Notes: a model not told the origin generated them from the letters alone. A DNA stretch of 64,000 nt from Devosia crocina (GCF_900116545.1 NZ_FPCK01000001.1:1178001-1242000), one strand, 5' to 3'. Counted from the stretch's first letter, positions 40,811-50,577 are shown. Program-made: numbers and translations.

Positions 40811-41580
40811 TGCTCGATCTGGCCCTTGATTGGGCGCCCGCAGCGGCTTTCACCTATCTGATCCTGTTTGCGCGCATTGGCGCCATGCTGATGCTCCTGC
40901 CCGCACTGGGGGAGCAGACGATCCCGGCGCGGATGCGGCTGTCCTTCGCGCTGCTTTTCACGTTCGTGCTTTATCCGGTGCTGGCCGATGTGCTGCCGGA
41001 TATGCCAGCGACGACAGCCGGGGTCGTGGGGCTGCTCTTTCACGAGGTCGCTGTCGGGTTGATCATCGGCGGGATCATCCGCATCACGGTGATGGCGACG
41101 CAAGTGGCCGGGGCGATCGTTGCCTTCCAGACCGGGCTTTCCGGCGCCATGGCGTCCGATCCGACGCAACAGGGCATGCAGAGCGCGGTCTTTGCGAGTT
41201 TTCTCTCGTTTCTCGGCATCACGCTGATCTTTGCCACCGATCTGCACCATATGGCGCTCGCGGCGATTTTCGACAGCTATGCGGTGTTTTCGCCGACCAT
41301 GCCGATCATCTCCGAAGATGCGATGCAGCTGGCGGTGCGGACGGTTTCCGGTGCCTTCTCGGTCGGGGTGCAGATGTCTGCGCCGTTTATCGTTTTCGGG
41401 CTCGTCTTCAATTTCGGAGCGGGTATTCTGGCGCGGCTGATGCCGGCGCTGCAGGTCTATTTCATCCTGATGCCGGCCAATATCCTGGCCGGGCTGATTT
41501 TGTTCGCGCTGTTGCTGATGATGATGATGGGCTGGTATCTGACCGCCTTCGAAAATCATCTGGCGATGTGGCGGGGGTAG
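40810..41580 (+). CDS. fliR: Flagellar export gate protein FliR
   Basis: Membrane subunit of the export gate. It has 256 residues and about six membrane segments. ILFARIGAMLMLLPALGEQTIPARMRLSFALLFTFVLYPV, VGLIIGGIIRITVMATQVAGAIVAFQTGLS and FNFGAGILARLMPALQVYFILMPANILAGL are typical. It overlaps fliQ by one base and ends four bases before flhB. Confidence 0.96.
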   Translation: MLDLALDWAPAAAFTYLILFARIGAMLMLLPALGEQTIPARMRLSFALLFTFVLYPVLADVLPDMPATTAGVVGLLFHEVAVGLIIGGIIRITVMATQVAGAIVAFQTGLSGAMASDPTQQGMQSAVFASFLSFLGITLIFATDLHHMALAAIFDSYAVFSPTMPIISEDAMQLAVRTVSGAFSVGVQMSAPFIVFGLVFNFGAGILARLMPALQVYFILMPANILAGLILFALLLMMMMGWYLTAFENHLAMWRG

Positions 41581-41583
41581 CCG

Positions 41584-42669
41584 ATGTCGAGCGAAGCGCC
41601 CGAGCAGGACAGCAAAACCGAAGATCCTTCCCAGCGAAAACTCGAGGAAGCGCATAAAAAGGGCGATGTAGCCAAGAGCCAGGAAGTGACCACCTGGTTC
41701 ATGCTGGTGGGCGTGGCGATCATTTGCGCCACCATGGCACCCTGGACCGCACAGCAGATCAGCCAGCCGCTGCAGCTGATCATGATGAATGCCGATCAGT
41801 TCAATGTCGAAGGGTCAGGGTTCGGCGCCTTCTTCAACGGGCTCGCCTTTGCCATGATCGGGGCGGTTCTCGCCCCGCTCGGTGTGCTCTACATCTGCGG
41901 CGTGGTGGCCAATCTGATCCAACACCAGCCGCTGTTTTCCGCCGAGCCGATCAAGCCGAAATTCTCCAAGGTTTCTCCGCTCGCTGGCGCGAAGCGCCTG
42001 TTCTCGGCGGATGCGCTGGTCAATTTCGGCAAGGGGCTGGTCAAGATCACGGTGGTTGGTGTCGTCGTCGTTCTCGTGATCTGGCCGGAGCGCGACCGGC
42101 TCGACACGATGATGACGGCGGACCCGATCATCATCCTGGCGGACGTTCAGGAAATCGCGGTCAAGATCATCACCGCCGTGCTTGTGGTCGTCACATTCAT
42201 CGCCGCTGCGGACTACTTCTATATGCGCCACAAATGGTGGAAGAAGCAGATGATGACCGTGCAGGAGACGCGCGACGAATACAAGCAGATGGAAGGCGAC
42301 CCTCATGTGAAGGGGCGCATCCGCCAGCTGCGGCAGGAAAAGGCGCGCAAGCGCATGATGGCGGCTGTGCCGGATGCAACCGTGGTGGTGACCAACCCGA
42401 CCCACTATGCGGTGGCGCTCAAATACGAAAAGAATATGGCTGCGCCCAAATGCGTCGCCAAGGGCGCCGACGCCGTGGCCCTGCGCATCCGCGCCGTTGC
42501 CAAGGAAGCGGATGTGCCGATCATCGAGAATCCGCCGCTGGCGCGCGCGCTTTTTGCTTCGGTCGAGGTAGACGACGACATTCCCGGCGAGCACTATAAG
42601 GCGGTGGCCGAGATCATCGGCTTCGTCATGCGGCTCAAGCATGGGCAGGGCTGGAAGGCCCGAAATTAG
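41584..42669 (+). CDS. flhB: Flagellar export switch protein FlhB
   Basis: Controls the switch from hook to filament export. It has 361 residues: an N-terminal charged region (SSEAPEQDSKTEDPSQRKLEEAHKKGDVAKSQEV), four membrane segments, and a cytoplasmic domain with the self-cleavage motif NPTH in VVTNPTHYAVALKYEKNMAAPKCVAKG. The end PIIENPPLARALFASVEVDDDIPGEHYKAVAEIIGFV is also typical. Last gene of the fliQ-fliR-flhB run. Confidence 0.97.
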   Translation: MSSEAPEQDSKTEDPSQRKLEEAHKKGDVAKSQEVTTWFMLVGVAIICATMAPWTAQQISQPLQLIMMNADQFNVEGSGFGAFFNGLAFAMIGAVLAPLGVLYICGVVANLIQHQPLFSAEPIKPKFSKVSPLAGAKRLFSADALVNFGKGLVKITVVGVVVVLVIWPERDRLDTMMTADPIIILADVQEIAVKIITAVLVVVTFIAAADYFYMRHKWWKKQMMTVQETRDEYKQMEGDPHVKGRIRQLRQEKARKRMMAAVPDATVVVTNPTHYAVALKYEKNMAAPKCVAKGADAVALRIRAVAKEADVPIIENPPLARALFASVEVDDDIPGEHYKAVAEIIGFVMRLKHGQGWKARN

Positions 42670-42824
42670 AGACGCTCGCCTTGTCCGAGCAACAGGGCTG
42701 CGCTTTGGCGTGGCTTGACGACGGGAAAAACCGCCTACGGCCTCCCATGCTGGCGGTCCATTTGCTAGACCTGTAGAAACTGTCCCGAATCGGGCCAACT
42801 TTCGCGCGCTGGAGCATTCGACCT

Positions 42825-45395
42825 ATGGCAACGACGCCGCTCGGCGAGGACAACTATCCCGATCCTCTGGTCTCCTCCTCTCGCGGCGGTGCAGGGCTTT
42901 GGCGCGTCGCGGCGCTTGCCGTGGCGCTGATCGGGGCTGCTGCCGGCTTTGCTCTCCTCGGGGACAGGATGCCCTCGGAACTGGTGATCCTGTTTGTGGG
43001 TCTGCTGGCGGTTGCCGGGGTGTTCTTTTTGTTCGGGCTTGCCGCGGGGCTTTTCCGCTTTGCCTCGACCGATGAGCGGCGCACCATCGCCCGTGCGCTT
43101 GTGGATACGGTCAATCGCGGGATCGTGGTGGCGGATCGCGACGGCAAGATCGCCTATGCAAATGCGCAATATGGCTCGTTTCCGGGGGCGCTCAACAACG
43201 GCGTGCCGGTGAGCATAGCGCGGCTGTTTTCCGGCCAGGCGGATGCCGGCGAAGCGATCTACCGGCTGACGCGCGCTGCCAAGGATGGCCGCAGTGCCAT
43301 CGAGGATATCCGGATCGTGGGTGGCCTAGGCGGCTCGCAGACCGAGACGCTGCGCGCCTTCTGGTACCGCGCCTCGGTGCGGCCGCTGCCGGAAACCGAC
43401 GATACCAGCAAGCCCATGGTGGCCTGGACGGTCGAGGACATCACGCGTGACCGCGAGCGCAACGAAACGGCCTTTCTCGACCTGCAACGCGCCATCGACT
43501 ATCTCGATCACTCGCCGGCCGGCTTCTTTTCGGCGGACGATCAGGGGCGGATCCAATATCTCAACTCAACGCTGGCTGACTGGCTGGGCTATGATCTTGC
43601 CGAGTTCAATGCCGGCCAGCTGAGCCTGGGCGACGTGGTGCGCGGAGATGGCGCAACCTTGCTGATGCGCGGGCGCGGCGACGGGGAAATCCGCACAGAA
43701 ATCATCGATATCGACCTGGTGCGGCGCAATGGCACCGCCCTGCCGGTACGGCTGCTGCATCGGGCCGCGCGACTGGCCGATGGCGAGCTGGGAGAAACGC
43801 GGACGCTCGTGCTCGATCGCTCGAGCGCACCCGAAACCGAGGAAGAACTGCGCGCGGCCGAAGTGCGCTTCTCGCGCTTTTTCAACGATACGCCCTTTGC
43901 CATAGCCACGCTCGATGCTGCGGGTCGCATCGTGCGGACCAATGCGCCATTCGGCCGGATTTTCCGCTGGTCGGGCGAGGAAAAGAGCCTCGAGATGCAG
44001 CCGATCCAGGAACTGATCGGGGAGGCGAGCCGGGAAAAGCTGAGCCGGGCGCTGTCGGACGCGCAGGCGCAGCGCAGCGAGGTCGAGCCGGTCGATGCCC
44101 TGCTGAGCGTCGAGGGCGACCATGCGGTGCGGCTCTATATCTCGGCCTCGGAGGTGAGCGCCGGCTCGCCTGAACAGGTCAACGTCTATGCGCTCGACAT
44201 GACCGAGCAGCGCAAGCTCGAGGCCCAGTTCGCCCAAAGCCAGAAGATGCAGGCAGTGGGCCAGCTTGCCGGTGGGGTGGCGCACGACTTCAACAACCTG
44301 CTGACGGCCATTATCGGCTTTTCCGATCTTTTGCTGCTCAAGCACAAGCCGGGCGATCCCTCGTTCAACGAGCTGATGCAGATCAAGCAGAATGCTAATC
44401 GGGCGGCGGGTTTGACCCGGCAGCTCCTGGCGTTTTCGCGTCGGCAGACGCTGCGGCCTCAAGTGCTGGAACTGCCGCTGATCGTCGATGACCTGACCGT
44501 GCTGCTCAAGCGCATGATCGGGGAAAAGAACCAGTTGTCGGTCGAGCATGGGCGCAATATCTGGCCTGTGCGGGCCGATGTCGTGCAGCTTGAGCAGGTG
44601 ATCATCAATCTCGTGGTCAATGCGCGCGACGCCATGCCCGATGGCGGCTCGATCACCCTGCGCACGAGCAATATCACCGAGGACGAGGCTCGTAGTCTCC
44701 GGTTCGAGGGCATGGCGGCGGCCGATTATGTGCTGATCGATGTGGAAGACACCGGCACCGGCATGTCGCCCGAAGTGATGGCCAAGATCTTCGAGCCGTT
44801 CTTCACCACCAAGGAACTCGGCAAGGGCACGGGCCTGGGGCTCTCGACCGTCTATGGCATCGTCAAGCAGACCGAGGGCTTCATCTATCCGGTTTCGACT
44901 GTGGGCGTGGGCACGACATTCAAGATTTTCCTGCCGCGCTATGTCCCGACAGCCGAGGAAGCGGCTGCAAAGGTTGCCGCTGCCGCGGCGCCGGCCAAGG
45001 ACCTGACCGGGCACGAACGCATCCTGCTGGTCGAGGACGAGGAAAGCGTGCGTGCCTTCTCCGCCCGCGCCTTGCGCGCCACGGGCTATGAAGTGTTCGA
45101 GGCCGATAGCGGTGAGGAAGCGCTGTTTGTGCTCGAAGACCTCGACTACAAGGTCGACCTGATCATTTCCGACGTGGTGATGCCCGAAATGGACGGCCCC
45201 ACCATGCTCAAGGCTATCCGGCCGAAAATGACCAATCTCAAGATCATCTTCGTTTCAGGCTATGCCGAGGAAAGCGTGCGCCGGGATATCGAGGACGACC
45301 AGAGCGTCGACTTCCTGCCCAAACCCTATTCGCTCGACCAGATCAATACCAAGGTCAAGGAAGTGCTGCAGCGGCTGGACAAGTCCGATGCTTGA
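42825..45395 (+). CDS. cckA: Cell-cycle hybrid histidine kinase CckA
   Basis: Starts the phosphorelay CckA-ChpT-CtrA. It has 856 residues: two membrane segments at about 25-70, PAS-type domains through about 455, a HisKA domain with phospho-His at about 487 ([19 protein letters not shown]), an HATPase domain ([51 protein letters not shown]), and a C-terminal receiver with Asp783 ([13 protein letters not shown]). This is the full CckA layout. A conserved response-regulator target set is implied by the CtrA boxes in the flagellar region. It follows flhB by 155 bases. Confidence 0.95.
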   Translation: MATTPLGEDNYPDPLVSSSRGGAGLWRVAALAVALIGAAAGFALLGDRMPSELVILFVGLLAVAGVFFLFGLAAGLFRFASTDERRTIARALVDTVNRGIVVADRDGKIAYANAQYGSFPGALNNGVPVSIARLFSGQADAGEAIYRLTRAAKDGRSAIEDIRIVGGLGGSQTETLRAFWYRASVRPLPETDDTSKPMVAWTVEDITRDRERNETAFLDLQRAIDYLDHSPAGFFSADDQGRIQYLNSTLADWLGYDLAEFNAGQLSLGDVVRGDGATLLMRGRGDGEIRTEIIDIDLVRRNGTALPVRLLHRAARLADGELGETRTLVLDRSSAPETEEELRAAEVRFSRFFNDTPFAIATLDAAGRIVRTNAPFGRIFRWSGEEKSLEMQPIQELIGEASREKLSRALSDAQAQRSEVEPVDALLSVEGDHAVRLYISASEVSAGSPEQVNVYALDMTEQRKLEAQFAQSQKMQAVGQLAGGVAHDFNNLLTAIIGFSDLLLLKHKPGDPSFNELMQIKQNANRAAGLTRQLLAFSRRQTLRPQVLELPLIVDDLTVLLKRMIGEKNQLSVEHGRNIWPVRADVVQLEQVIINLVVNARDAMPDGGSITLRTSNITEDEARSLRFEGMAAADYVLIDVEDTGTGMSPEVMAKIFEPFFTTKELGKGTGLGLSTVYGIVKQTEGFIYPVSTVGVGTTFKIFLPRYVPTAEEAAAKVAAAAAPAKDLTGHERILLVEDEESVRAFSARALRATGYEVFEADSGEEALFVLEDLDYKVDLIISDVVMPEMDGPTMLKAIRPKMTNLKIIFVSGYAEESVRRDIEDDQSVDFLPKPYSLDQINTKVKEVLQRLDKSDA

Positions 45396-45416
45396 TGTTG
45401 TGGAGCATGGGATTTC

Positions 45417-45812
45417 GTGACGGCACATCCGCGGATCGAGGGACCCACAGAACTCAATGTGCTCGGGGAGGCTCTGCAGCCCTGTTCGGACGATCCGTTG
45501 ACCGGATTTTTTCGCACAGGCTATTGCGCCGCCGGGCCGGAAAATGCGGCGGTGCACCTGATCTGCATCGCGGTGACGGCAGAATTTCTCCATTACTCGC
45601 GATCGGTCGGCAATGACCTGTCGACACCGAGACCCGAATTCGGTTTTGCGGGGCTGGTGCCGGGAAACCGGTGGTGCCTCGTGGCGGCGCGCTGGTTGCA
45701 GGCGCATGAAGCGGGGATGGCGCCGCGCGTCTATCTCCGTGCGACCAATCGCAAGGCGCTGGGCCTCGTGCCGATGGACGTTCTGCGATCCTATGCGCTG
45801 GACCTGAACTGA
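45417..45812 (+). CDS. DUF2237 family protein
   Basis: 131 residues. The family signature is ELNVLGEALQPCSDDPLTGFFRTGYCAAGPEN, HLICIAVTAEFLHYSRSVGNDLSTPRPEFGFAGLVPGNRWCLVAARWLQA and RVYLRATNRKALGLVPMDVL. Two to three conserved cysteines suggest a metal or redox role, but no function is known. GTG start at 45417 with GGAG 11 bases upstream. It begins 22 bases after cckA and may share its transcript. Confidence 0.85.
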   Translation: MTAHPRIEGPTELNVLGEALQPCSDDPLTGFFRTGYCAAGPENAAVHLICIAVTAEFLHYSRSVGNDLSTPRPEFGFAGLVPGNRWCLVAARWLQAHEAGMAPRVYLRATNRKALGLVPMDVLRSYALDLN

Positions 45813-45839
45813 GGCGTTCAGGTCCATGAAACGATTCTG

Positions 45840-46859
45840 TCAGGCCGTGCCGCCGGGGACAGGCGTGCCGGGTGCAAGGAGGCCCTTTTCGGCCAGGGTC
45901 GTCCAGAGCGCGTCGGGAATGTCGGCATCCCACCAGGCGAGAATGCCGTCGAGTTCCTCTGGCGAGCGGGGACCGGGCAGAACATTGCACACGGCCGGAT
46001 GCGTCAGCGGGAACTGAAGGGCTGCGGCGGGCAGGGGCACATCGAACTCACGGCACACCGCCTCGATGGCGCGGACACGGGTGATCACGTCGTCTGGCGC
46101 CTTGGCATAGTTGAACTTGTCGCCGCCCACGAGGATTCCCGAATTGAACGGACCACCGACAACGACCGAGGCCTTGCGTTCGAGGCATGTGCTCATGAAA
46201 GGGTAAAGGGCAGTCTGCTCAAGGAGCGTGTAGCGGCCGGCAAGGAGGAACATGTCCCAGTCGCCGAGGGCGAAGGCGTCCATCAGGACTTCCCATTCAT
46301 TGACGCCGAGGCCGATTGCCTTGACAACGCCGGCATCGCGCAATTCGCGGAGGGCACGATAGCCGCCGCCGGCCAGCTGGGCCCAAAGCGGCTTGTTGGC
46401 TTCGACGCCATGGGTGGCGGCGCCGATATCGTGGACATAAAGGATATCCACTTTTTCGAGGCCGAGCCGCTGGCGGCTGTCCTCGAAGGAGCGCATCACC
46501 CCATCGTAGGAATAGTCGTATTGCTGGTCGAAGGGCAGGGGATCGATCCAGTTGCCCTTGTCCTGCCGGGCAGGATCGACCGGCCGCAGGAGCCGCCCGA
46601 CCTTGGTCGAGAGGGTGGGCCGGGTCGCGGCTTCGCGCACGACGTCGCCCACCAGATGTTCGGAGCGGCCAAGACCATATTGGGGGGCGGTGTCGACATA
46701 GGTGATGCCAACATCAAGAGCGTGCGCGACCGTAGCCCGGGCCTGGGCTGCAGGCACGGCGCTGAAGATGCCCGCGAGAGAGGCGCAGCCAAGGCCAAGG
46801 GTCGTAACTTCCAGAGCGGTTTCGCCGATGCGGCGCGTCTCGAACGTGCGAGCGGTCAT
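45840..46859 (-). CDS. Aldo/keto reductase, aldose dehydrogenase type
   Basis: NAD(P)H-dependent oxidoreductase of 339 residues, resembling D-threo-aldose 1-dehydrogenase and pyridoxal dehydrogenase-type AKRs. The catalytic set is visible: Asp in GITYVDTAPQYGLGRSE, the Tyr of that motif, Lys in TLSTKVGR, and His in DILYVHDIG. It probably acts on a sugar aldehyde or lactol such as fucose or arabinose, consistent with the AraD1 protein next to it. A perfect palindrome (46882-46901) lies about 23 bases upstream of its start. Confidence 0.88.
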   Translation of the reverse strand: MTARTFETRRIGETALEVTTLGLGCASLAGIFSAVPAAQARATVAHALDVGITYVDTAPQYGLGRSEHLVGDVVREAATRPTLSTKVGRLLRPVDPARQDKGNWIDPLPFDQQYDYSYDGVMRSFEDSRQRLGLEKVDILYVHDIGAATHGVEANKPLWAQLAGGGYRALRELRDAGVVKAIGLGVNEWEVLMDAFALGDWDMFLLAGRYTLLEQTALYPFMSTCLERKASVVVGGPFNSGILVGGDKFNYAKAPDDVITRVRAIEAVCREFDVPLPAAALQFPLTHPAVCNVLPGPRSPEELDGILAWWDADIPDALWTTLAEKGLLAPGTPVPGGTA

Positions 46860-46881
46860 GCGGGGCCTCCTGAACGTGGCG

Positions 46882-46901
46882 CACTAACTGACATGTTAGT
46901 G
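46882..46901. promoter_or_regulatory. Operator-like palindrome upstream of the aldo/keto reductase gene
   Basis: CACTAACTGACATGTTAGTG: 7-bp arms (CACTAAC/GTTAGTG) with a 6-base spacer, perfect. This is typical of a TetR/GntR/MarR-type operator. No cognate regulator is next to it. Confidence 0.45.
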
Positions 46902-46929
46902 TGGTCAGTAAAGCAGGCCCGCATGCGGC

Positions 46930-47925
46930 TCAATAGAGGCCGGTGACCGAAACCTTCTTTTCAGCCTGGATTTGCACTGGATTGCGCAGGGGCAGGCCGA
47001 ACTGGCTCTCTTCGATTTCGAAGATGTCGTCAGGCTTGGTGGAAATCCCATCGGCAAAGCTGAGCGTGGCGGTGCCGAACATGTGCACATGCACATCGCC
47101 AGGCTGGCGGAAGAGATCGTATTTGAAGTGGTGATATTCGAGATTGGCGATGGTGTGGCTCATATTGTCCTCGCCCGAGAGGAACGGCTTTTCCCACAGC
47201 ACTTCGCCGCCGCGGCGGATGCGCGACATACCTTCGATATGGCTGGGCAGATCGCCCACGCGCAGTTCCGGCCCGAAGGCGCAGGCCCGCAGCTTGGAAT
47301 GGGCAAGATAAAGGTAATTGATGCGTTCGGTCACATGATCGGAAAATTCATTGGCAAGCGCAAAGCCGAGGCGGCGCGGCTGGCCCTCGGCATCGATCAG
47401 GTAGATGCCTGCGATCTCGGGCTCTTCGCCGGCATCGAGCGCAAAGGCGGGTGAGGGGATCGGCTGGCCGGGATGGGCAACGATATGGCCATTGCCCTTG
47501 TAGAACCACTCGGGCTGAACGCCGGTCTCGCCCGGCTTGGGCTTGCCGTTTTCAAGCCCCATGCGGAACATTTTCATGCTGTCGGTCAGTTCGCCGGCCG
47601 GCTTTTCGCCATTGGCCTTGTGCATGGCATCGCGCGTTGCAGCAGAGCCGAGATGGGTGAGGCCGGTGCCGGTGACATGCAGGTGCGCAGCGTCCGGGTG
47701 GTCGATGGGCGCGAGGAGACGACCTTCGGCGAGCAAGGCTGACTTGTCGAGCGTGTCGCCGAGACCCTGAGCGGCCACTGCCGCACCGATCCCGCCAATG
47801 CCCTTGAGGGCCATCTGCGCCAGCTCGTAAACGCTGCCCACGCCCTCGACGCGGCGGGTAGTTCCGTTTTCCGTTACGGCAACGGCGCGGGCGCCCCGCT
47901 CGTCGATATACTGGATAAGGTGCAT
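46930..47925 (-). CDS. AraD1/GguC family protein
   Basis: 331-residue fumarylacetoacetate-hydrolase-fold protein of the AraD1 group, whose characterised members dehydrate L-2-keto-3-deoxyarabonate in non-phosphorylating pentose oxidation. GguC of Agrobacterium belongs here. Seen: MHLIQYIDERGARAVAVTENG, HLHVTGTGLTHLGSAATRDAMH, EWFYKGNGHIVAHPGQPIPSPAFALDAGEEPEIAG, and YLYLAHSKLRACAFGPELRVGDLP. AGGAGG ribosome site about 9 bases before ATG. Next to the aldo/keto reductase on the same strand with a 70-base gap, suggesting a small sugar-acid pathway. Confidence 0.88.
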   Translation of the reverse strand: MHLIQYIDERGARAVAVTENGTTRRVEGVGSVYELAQMALKGIGGIGAAVAAQGLGDTLDKSALLAEGRLLAPIDHPDAAHLHVTGTGLTHLGSAATRDAMHKANGEKPAGELTDSMKMFRMGLENGKPKPGETGVQPEWFYKGNGHIVAHPGQPIPSPAFALDAGEEPEIAGIYLIDAEGQPRRLGFALANEFSDHVTERINYLYLAHSKLRACAFGPELRVGDLPSHIEGMSRIRRGGEVLWEKPFLSGEDNMSHTIANLEYHHFKYDLFRQPGDVHVHMFGTATLSFADGISTKPDDIFEIEESQFGLPLRNPVQIQAEKKVSVTGLY

Positions 47926-48056
47926 GCTTGTTGCCTCCTGCGGCCTTCAACGGCTTGCGGGCATAAAACGCAACGGACCGGATGCTGTCCAGTCAAAAAT
48001 CATACTTTTGCTGCTTGTCTGTCGTTCAAGCGGCGGAAATCACGGTTGGCACTCCG

Positions 48057-48947
48057 CTAGCGCGCGTCTGCAAAGATGTGGACCAGCCAATCGATGAAAA
48101 CGCGAACGCGGGGGGCGAGTTGGCGATCGCGCGGATAGAGCACCGAAACGGGTGAACTGGGCGGCTTGAAACCAGGAAGGACTTCGACGAGTTCACCCGA
48201 ACCTAGGGCAGGCTCGGCATGATAGCGGGGGATCTGGATCAGCCCCAGGCCGTGCAGGCATGCAGCATAGTAACTCTCCGCCGCACTGACGGAGAGCGCC
48301 ATGGGCAAGCTCGTTTCCCTCATCTTGCCGTTGACCGCGAACACCAGCGGCAGCACACCGCCAGTCGCGCTGGATCGGAAGCCGATCATGCGGTGGGCTA
48401 CAAGATCCTCAAGCGTTTCGGGCGTGCCGAACGCTTCAAGATAGCCGGGCGATGCGAGTGTGACCTCCGGCAAGGTTACAATCCGCCGGGCAATCATCTC
48501 GCTATCCTGAGGAATGCCGACGCGCAGCACACAATCGATACCCTCGCGCACGAGATCGACGAGCCGATCCCCCTCGCTCAAGAAGAGTTCGATTTCAGGA
48601 TAGGTTCGGAGAAACTCTGGCAGGTGGGGCAGGACGAAATGCCGAGCCAGCGTGCCGTGGACATCTACGCGCAAGAGGCCCTTGGGTCTGGATCCCAGAA
48701 ACGTCGATTCCGCCGCCTCAATTTCCGCGAGAATCGACAGGCAGCTTCGGTAATAGGCCTCGCCATCGAGGGTGGGTGTGACCGTGCGCGTGGTGCGCTG
48801 GAGAAGACGAACACCGAGGCGGGCCTCGAGTTGCTTGACCGCGTCGGTCACGGTCGAGCGCGGCAATTTCATGTCTTCGGCTGCGGCGGTAAAGCTGCGC
48901 CGCTCCAGTACCCGGGCGAAAACGCGCATGCAATCGAACCGGTCCAT
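48057..48947 (-). CDS. LysR family transcriptional regulator
   Basis: 296 residues from MDRFDCMRVFARVLERRSFTAAAEDMKLPRSTVTDAVKQLEARLGVRLLQRTTRTVTPTLDG, the usual winged helix of LysR regulators. The effector domain runs about 90-290. The open frame reaches to 49205, but this extra part is inside the divergent SDR gene. It is divergent from the SDR at 49041 with a 93-base gap that contains a T-N11-A palindrome. It probably controls the SDR-NTF2 genes. Confidence 0.92.
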   Translation of the reverse strand: MDRFDCMRVFARVLERRSFTAAAEDMKLPRSTVTDAVKQLEARLGVRLLQRTTRTVTPTLDGEAYYRSCLSILAEIEAAESTFLGSRPKGLLRVDVHGTLARHFVLPHLPEFLRTYPEIELFLSEGDRLVDLVREGIDCVLRVGIPQDSEMIARRIVTLPEVTLASPGYLEAFGTPETLEDLVAHRMIGFRSSATGGVLPLVFAVNGKMRETSLPMALSVSAAESYYAACLHGLGLIQIPRYHAEPALGSGELVEVLPGFKPPSSPVSVLYPRDRQLAPRVRVFIDWLVHIFADAR

Positions 48948-48972
48948 TGTTCCTGACGCTCGGATGGTGATG

Positions 48973-48995
48973 ACGGATTTCGCATGATTATCCGT
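48973..48995. promoter_or_regulatory. LysR-type operator between the LysR and SDR genes
   Basis: ACGGAT and ATCCGT are separated by 11 bases, which includes the T-N11-A core of LysR sites. It is 26 bases from the LysR start and 46 bases from the SDR start, a normal position for a regulator of a divergent pair. Confidence 0.7.
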
Positions 48996-49040
48996 CCTCC
49001 ACCAGACTGTACATCTCTGCCAGCGAAAGAGGAACTCGAC

Positions 49041-49775
49041 ATGACAAAGACAAGAACGGCTATCGTAACCGGCGGTTCGCGGGGAATTGGCGCGGGCATC
49101 TCCCGCCGGCTGGCCCAGGATGGGTTCAGTGTTGTGGTCAATTACGCCGGCAGCGCGGACGAGGCCGAAGCAGTCGTGCGCACCATCACCGAAGGCGGTG
49201 GACAAGCGGCAGCATATCAGGCCGACGTCTCCGATGCCGACGCTGTAGCGCGTCTCTTCCAGGAGTGCGAGAAGGCCTTTGGCGGCATCGACGTGCTCGT
49301 CAACAGTGCCGGGATCATGATGCTGTCGCCGATCGGCGAAAGCAGCGAGGACTTGTTCGATCGGCAGATCGCAGTCAACCTCAAAGGCACGTTCAACACG
49401 CTCCGAGAAGCCGCTCGACGGCTGCGGAATGGCGGGCGAGTCGTCAATCTCTCGACATGCGTGGTAGGGCTAAAGCTTGAGACCTATGGCGTTTACGCAG
49501 CAACCAAGGCCGCTGTAGAGACACTGACGAGTATTCTGGCCAAGGAGTTGCGAGGCCGCGAGATCACCGTCAATGCCGTTGCTCCCGGGCCTACCGCCAC
49601 CGAACTCTTTCTCAAGGGCAAGCCGGACGAGCTGGTCGACAGAATGGCCAAGATGAACCCGCTCGAGCGGCTCGGCTCACCGGACGATATCTCCGCGGCC
49701 GTGGCGTTCCTCGTGGGGCCCGATGGCGGCTGGATCAACGGGCAGACCATTCGCGCCAATGGCGGCATGGTGTGA
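49041..49775 (+). CDS. SDR family oxidoreductase
   Basis: Short-chain dehydrogenase of 244 residues from ATG at 49041, with GAGGAACTCGAC upstream. The Rossmann motif is TGGSRGIGAGISRRLA. NSAG and the catalytic set (S in VVNLSTC, Y-x3-K in YGVYAATKAA) are present. C-terminus GWINGQTIRANGGMV. It resembles 3-oxoacyl-ACP-reductase-like SDRs; substrate unknown. It is divergent from LysR and followed by the NTF2-like gene after 51 bases. Confidence 0.92.
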   Translation: MTKTRTAIVTGGSRGIGAGISRRLAQDGFSVVVNYAGSADEAEAVVRTITEGGGQAAAYQADVSDADAVARLFQECEKAFGGIDVLVNSAGIMMLSPIGESSEDLFDRQIAVNLKGTFNTLREAARRLRNGGRVVNLSTCVVGLKLETYGVYAATKAAVETLTSILAKELRGREITVNAVAPGPTATELFLKGKPDELVDRMAKMNPLERLGSPDDISAAVAFLVGPDGGWINGQTIRANGGMV

Positions 49776-49826
49776 ACGAACTTCTCCGCAAGCAAATCCT
49801 TTTGCCACCGACAGAGAGGGTAGATC

Positions 49827-50333
49827 ATGGACAGCGAAAAAGAAGCCCTTGCTGTAGCCGAGCTGCAGCGGCGCTGGATCCTCGAAGGCTGGGAGAAGAG
49901 TCCCGGCGAACGCTTTGTGTTCAAGGACAAAGCGGGCCAATTCTACGACTGGGCCTCAAAGGACGTGGCGCTCTTTGACAGTTTCGATCCCGAACTGCGT
50001 CTTGCACGCAGTCCGGGCGAGTGGGCCGAAGCCTTCGAAGCCTCCTTCAACCGCATGCACAGTGCCTTGCACGCGGTGATCGCCGAGCCTGATGTTCTCG
50101 TTTGTGGCGACATTGCCGCGAGCGCATTCGGATTTTGTGCGCGACTGCAACGTGGCCATGGGATGGCGAGCGGCGTCCTTTGCCGCACCTCGCATGTTTT
50201 CACGCGTTCGAGCGGCGACTGGAAGATCGTGCGCGAACACACATCGGGCCGGACCATCACGGCCGCAGAGGCAGAAGAACTCCTTGCGCGGCACAAGCCG
50301 CAAAAACTGGAGAGCCTCGAGACAGGAAAATGA
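49827..50333 (+). CDS. NTF2-like (SnoaL/DUF4440 type) protein
   Basis: 168 residues, mostly an NTF2-fold domain: LQRRWILEGWEKSPGERFVFKDKAGQFYDWASKDVALFDSFDPELR, then FGFCARLQRGHGMASGVLCRTSHVFTRSSGDWKIVREHTSGRT. Members bind small hydrophobic molecules or act as isomerases and hydrolases; the function here is unknown. It follows the SDR gene and overlaps the next, frameshifted gene by four bases (ATGA). Confidence 0.85.
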   Translation: MDSEKEALAVAELQRRWILEGWEKSPGERFVFKDKAGQFYDWASKDVALFDSFDPELRLARSPGEWAEAFEASFNRMHSALHAVIAEPDVLVCGDIAASAFGFCARLQRGHGMASGVLCRTSHVFTRSSGDWKIVREHTSGRTITAAEAEELLARHKPQKLESLETGK

Positions 50334-50577
50334 CCATGCAACAGCATCCCTTTATCGGCATGTGGGTGACCAAGGACGGACATGTGCGCCAAGAGCTTTG
50401 CCGGATGGCCGCTATGACGAAGCGCGCGGCACGTGGCGAAGCGCCTACCAAGGCCGATACGAGGTTACCGGCACCAGTATCTACTATTGGGACGATACCG
50501 GCTTTGAAGCCGATGGCGAGTTGGTTTCCGAAAACGAACTGCACCATGGCGGCATGATCTTTTTTCGCGAGGGGTGA
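50330..50577 (+). pseudogene. Atu4866-like protein gene broken by a frameshift
   Basis: An Atu4866-type small protein (beta-rich, 80-residue group) is encoded in two frames. From ATG at 50330 the first frame reads MTMQQHPFIGMWVTKDGHVRQEL. It then changes to another frame reading LPDGRYDEARGTWRSAYQGR, GTSIYYWDDTGFEADGEL and ending HHGGMIFFREG at 50577. Adding one base in CTTTG near 50396-50399 restores a single product, so one base seems to be missing. Either a recent mutation or a sequencing error. Last gene of the SDR-NTF2 unit. Confidence 0.8.

Noticed and set aside
43566-45014. Long minus-strand open frame opposite cckA
   Set aside because: Shadow of the CckA reading frame; no start signals or known domain.
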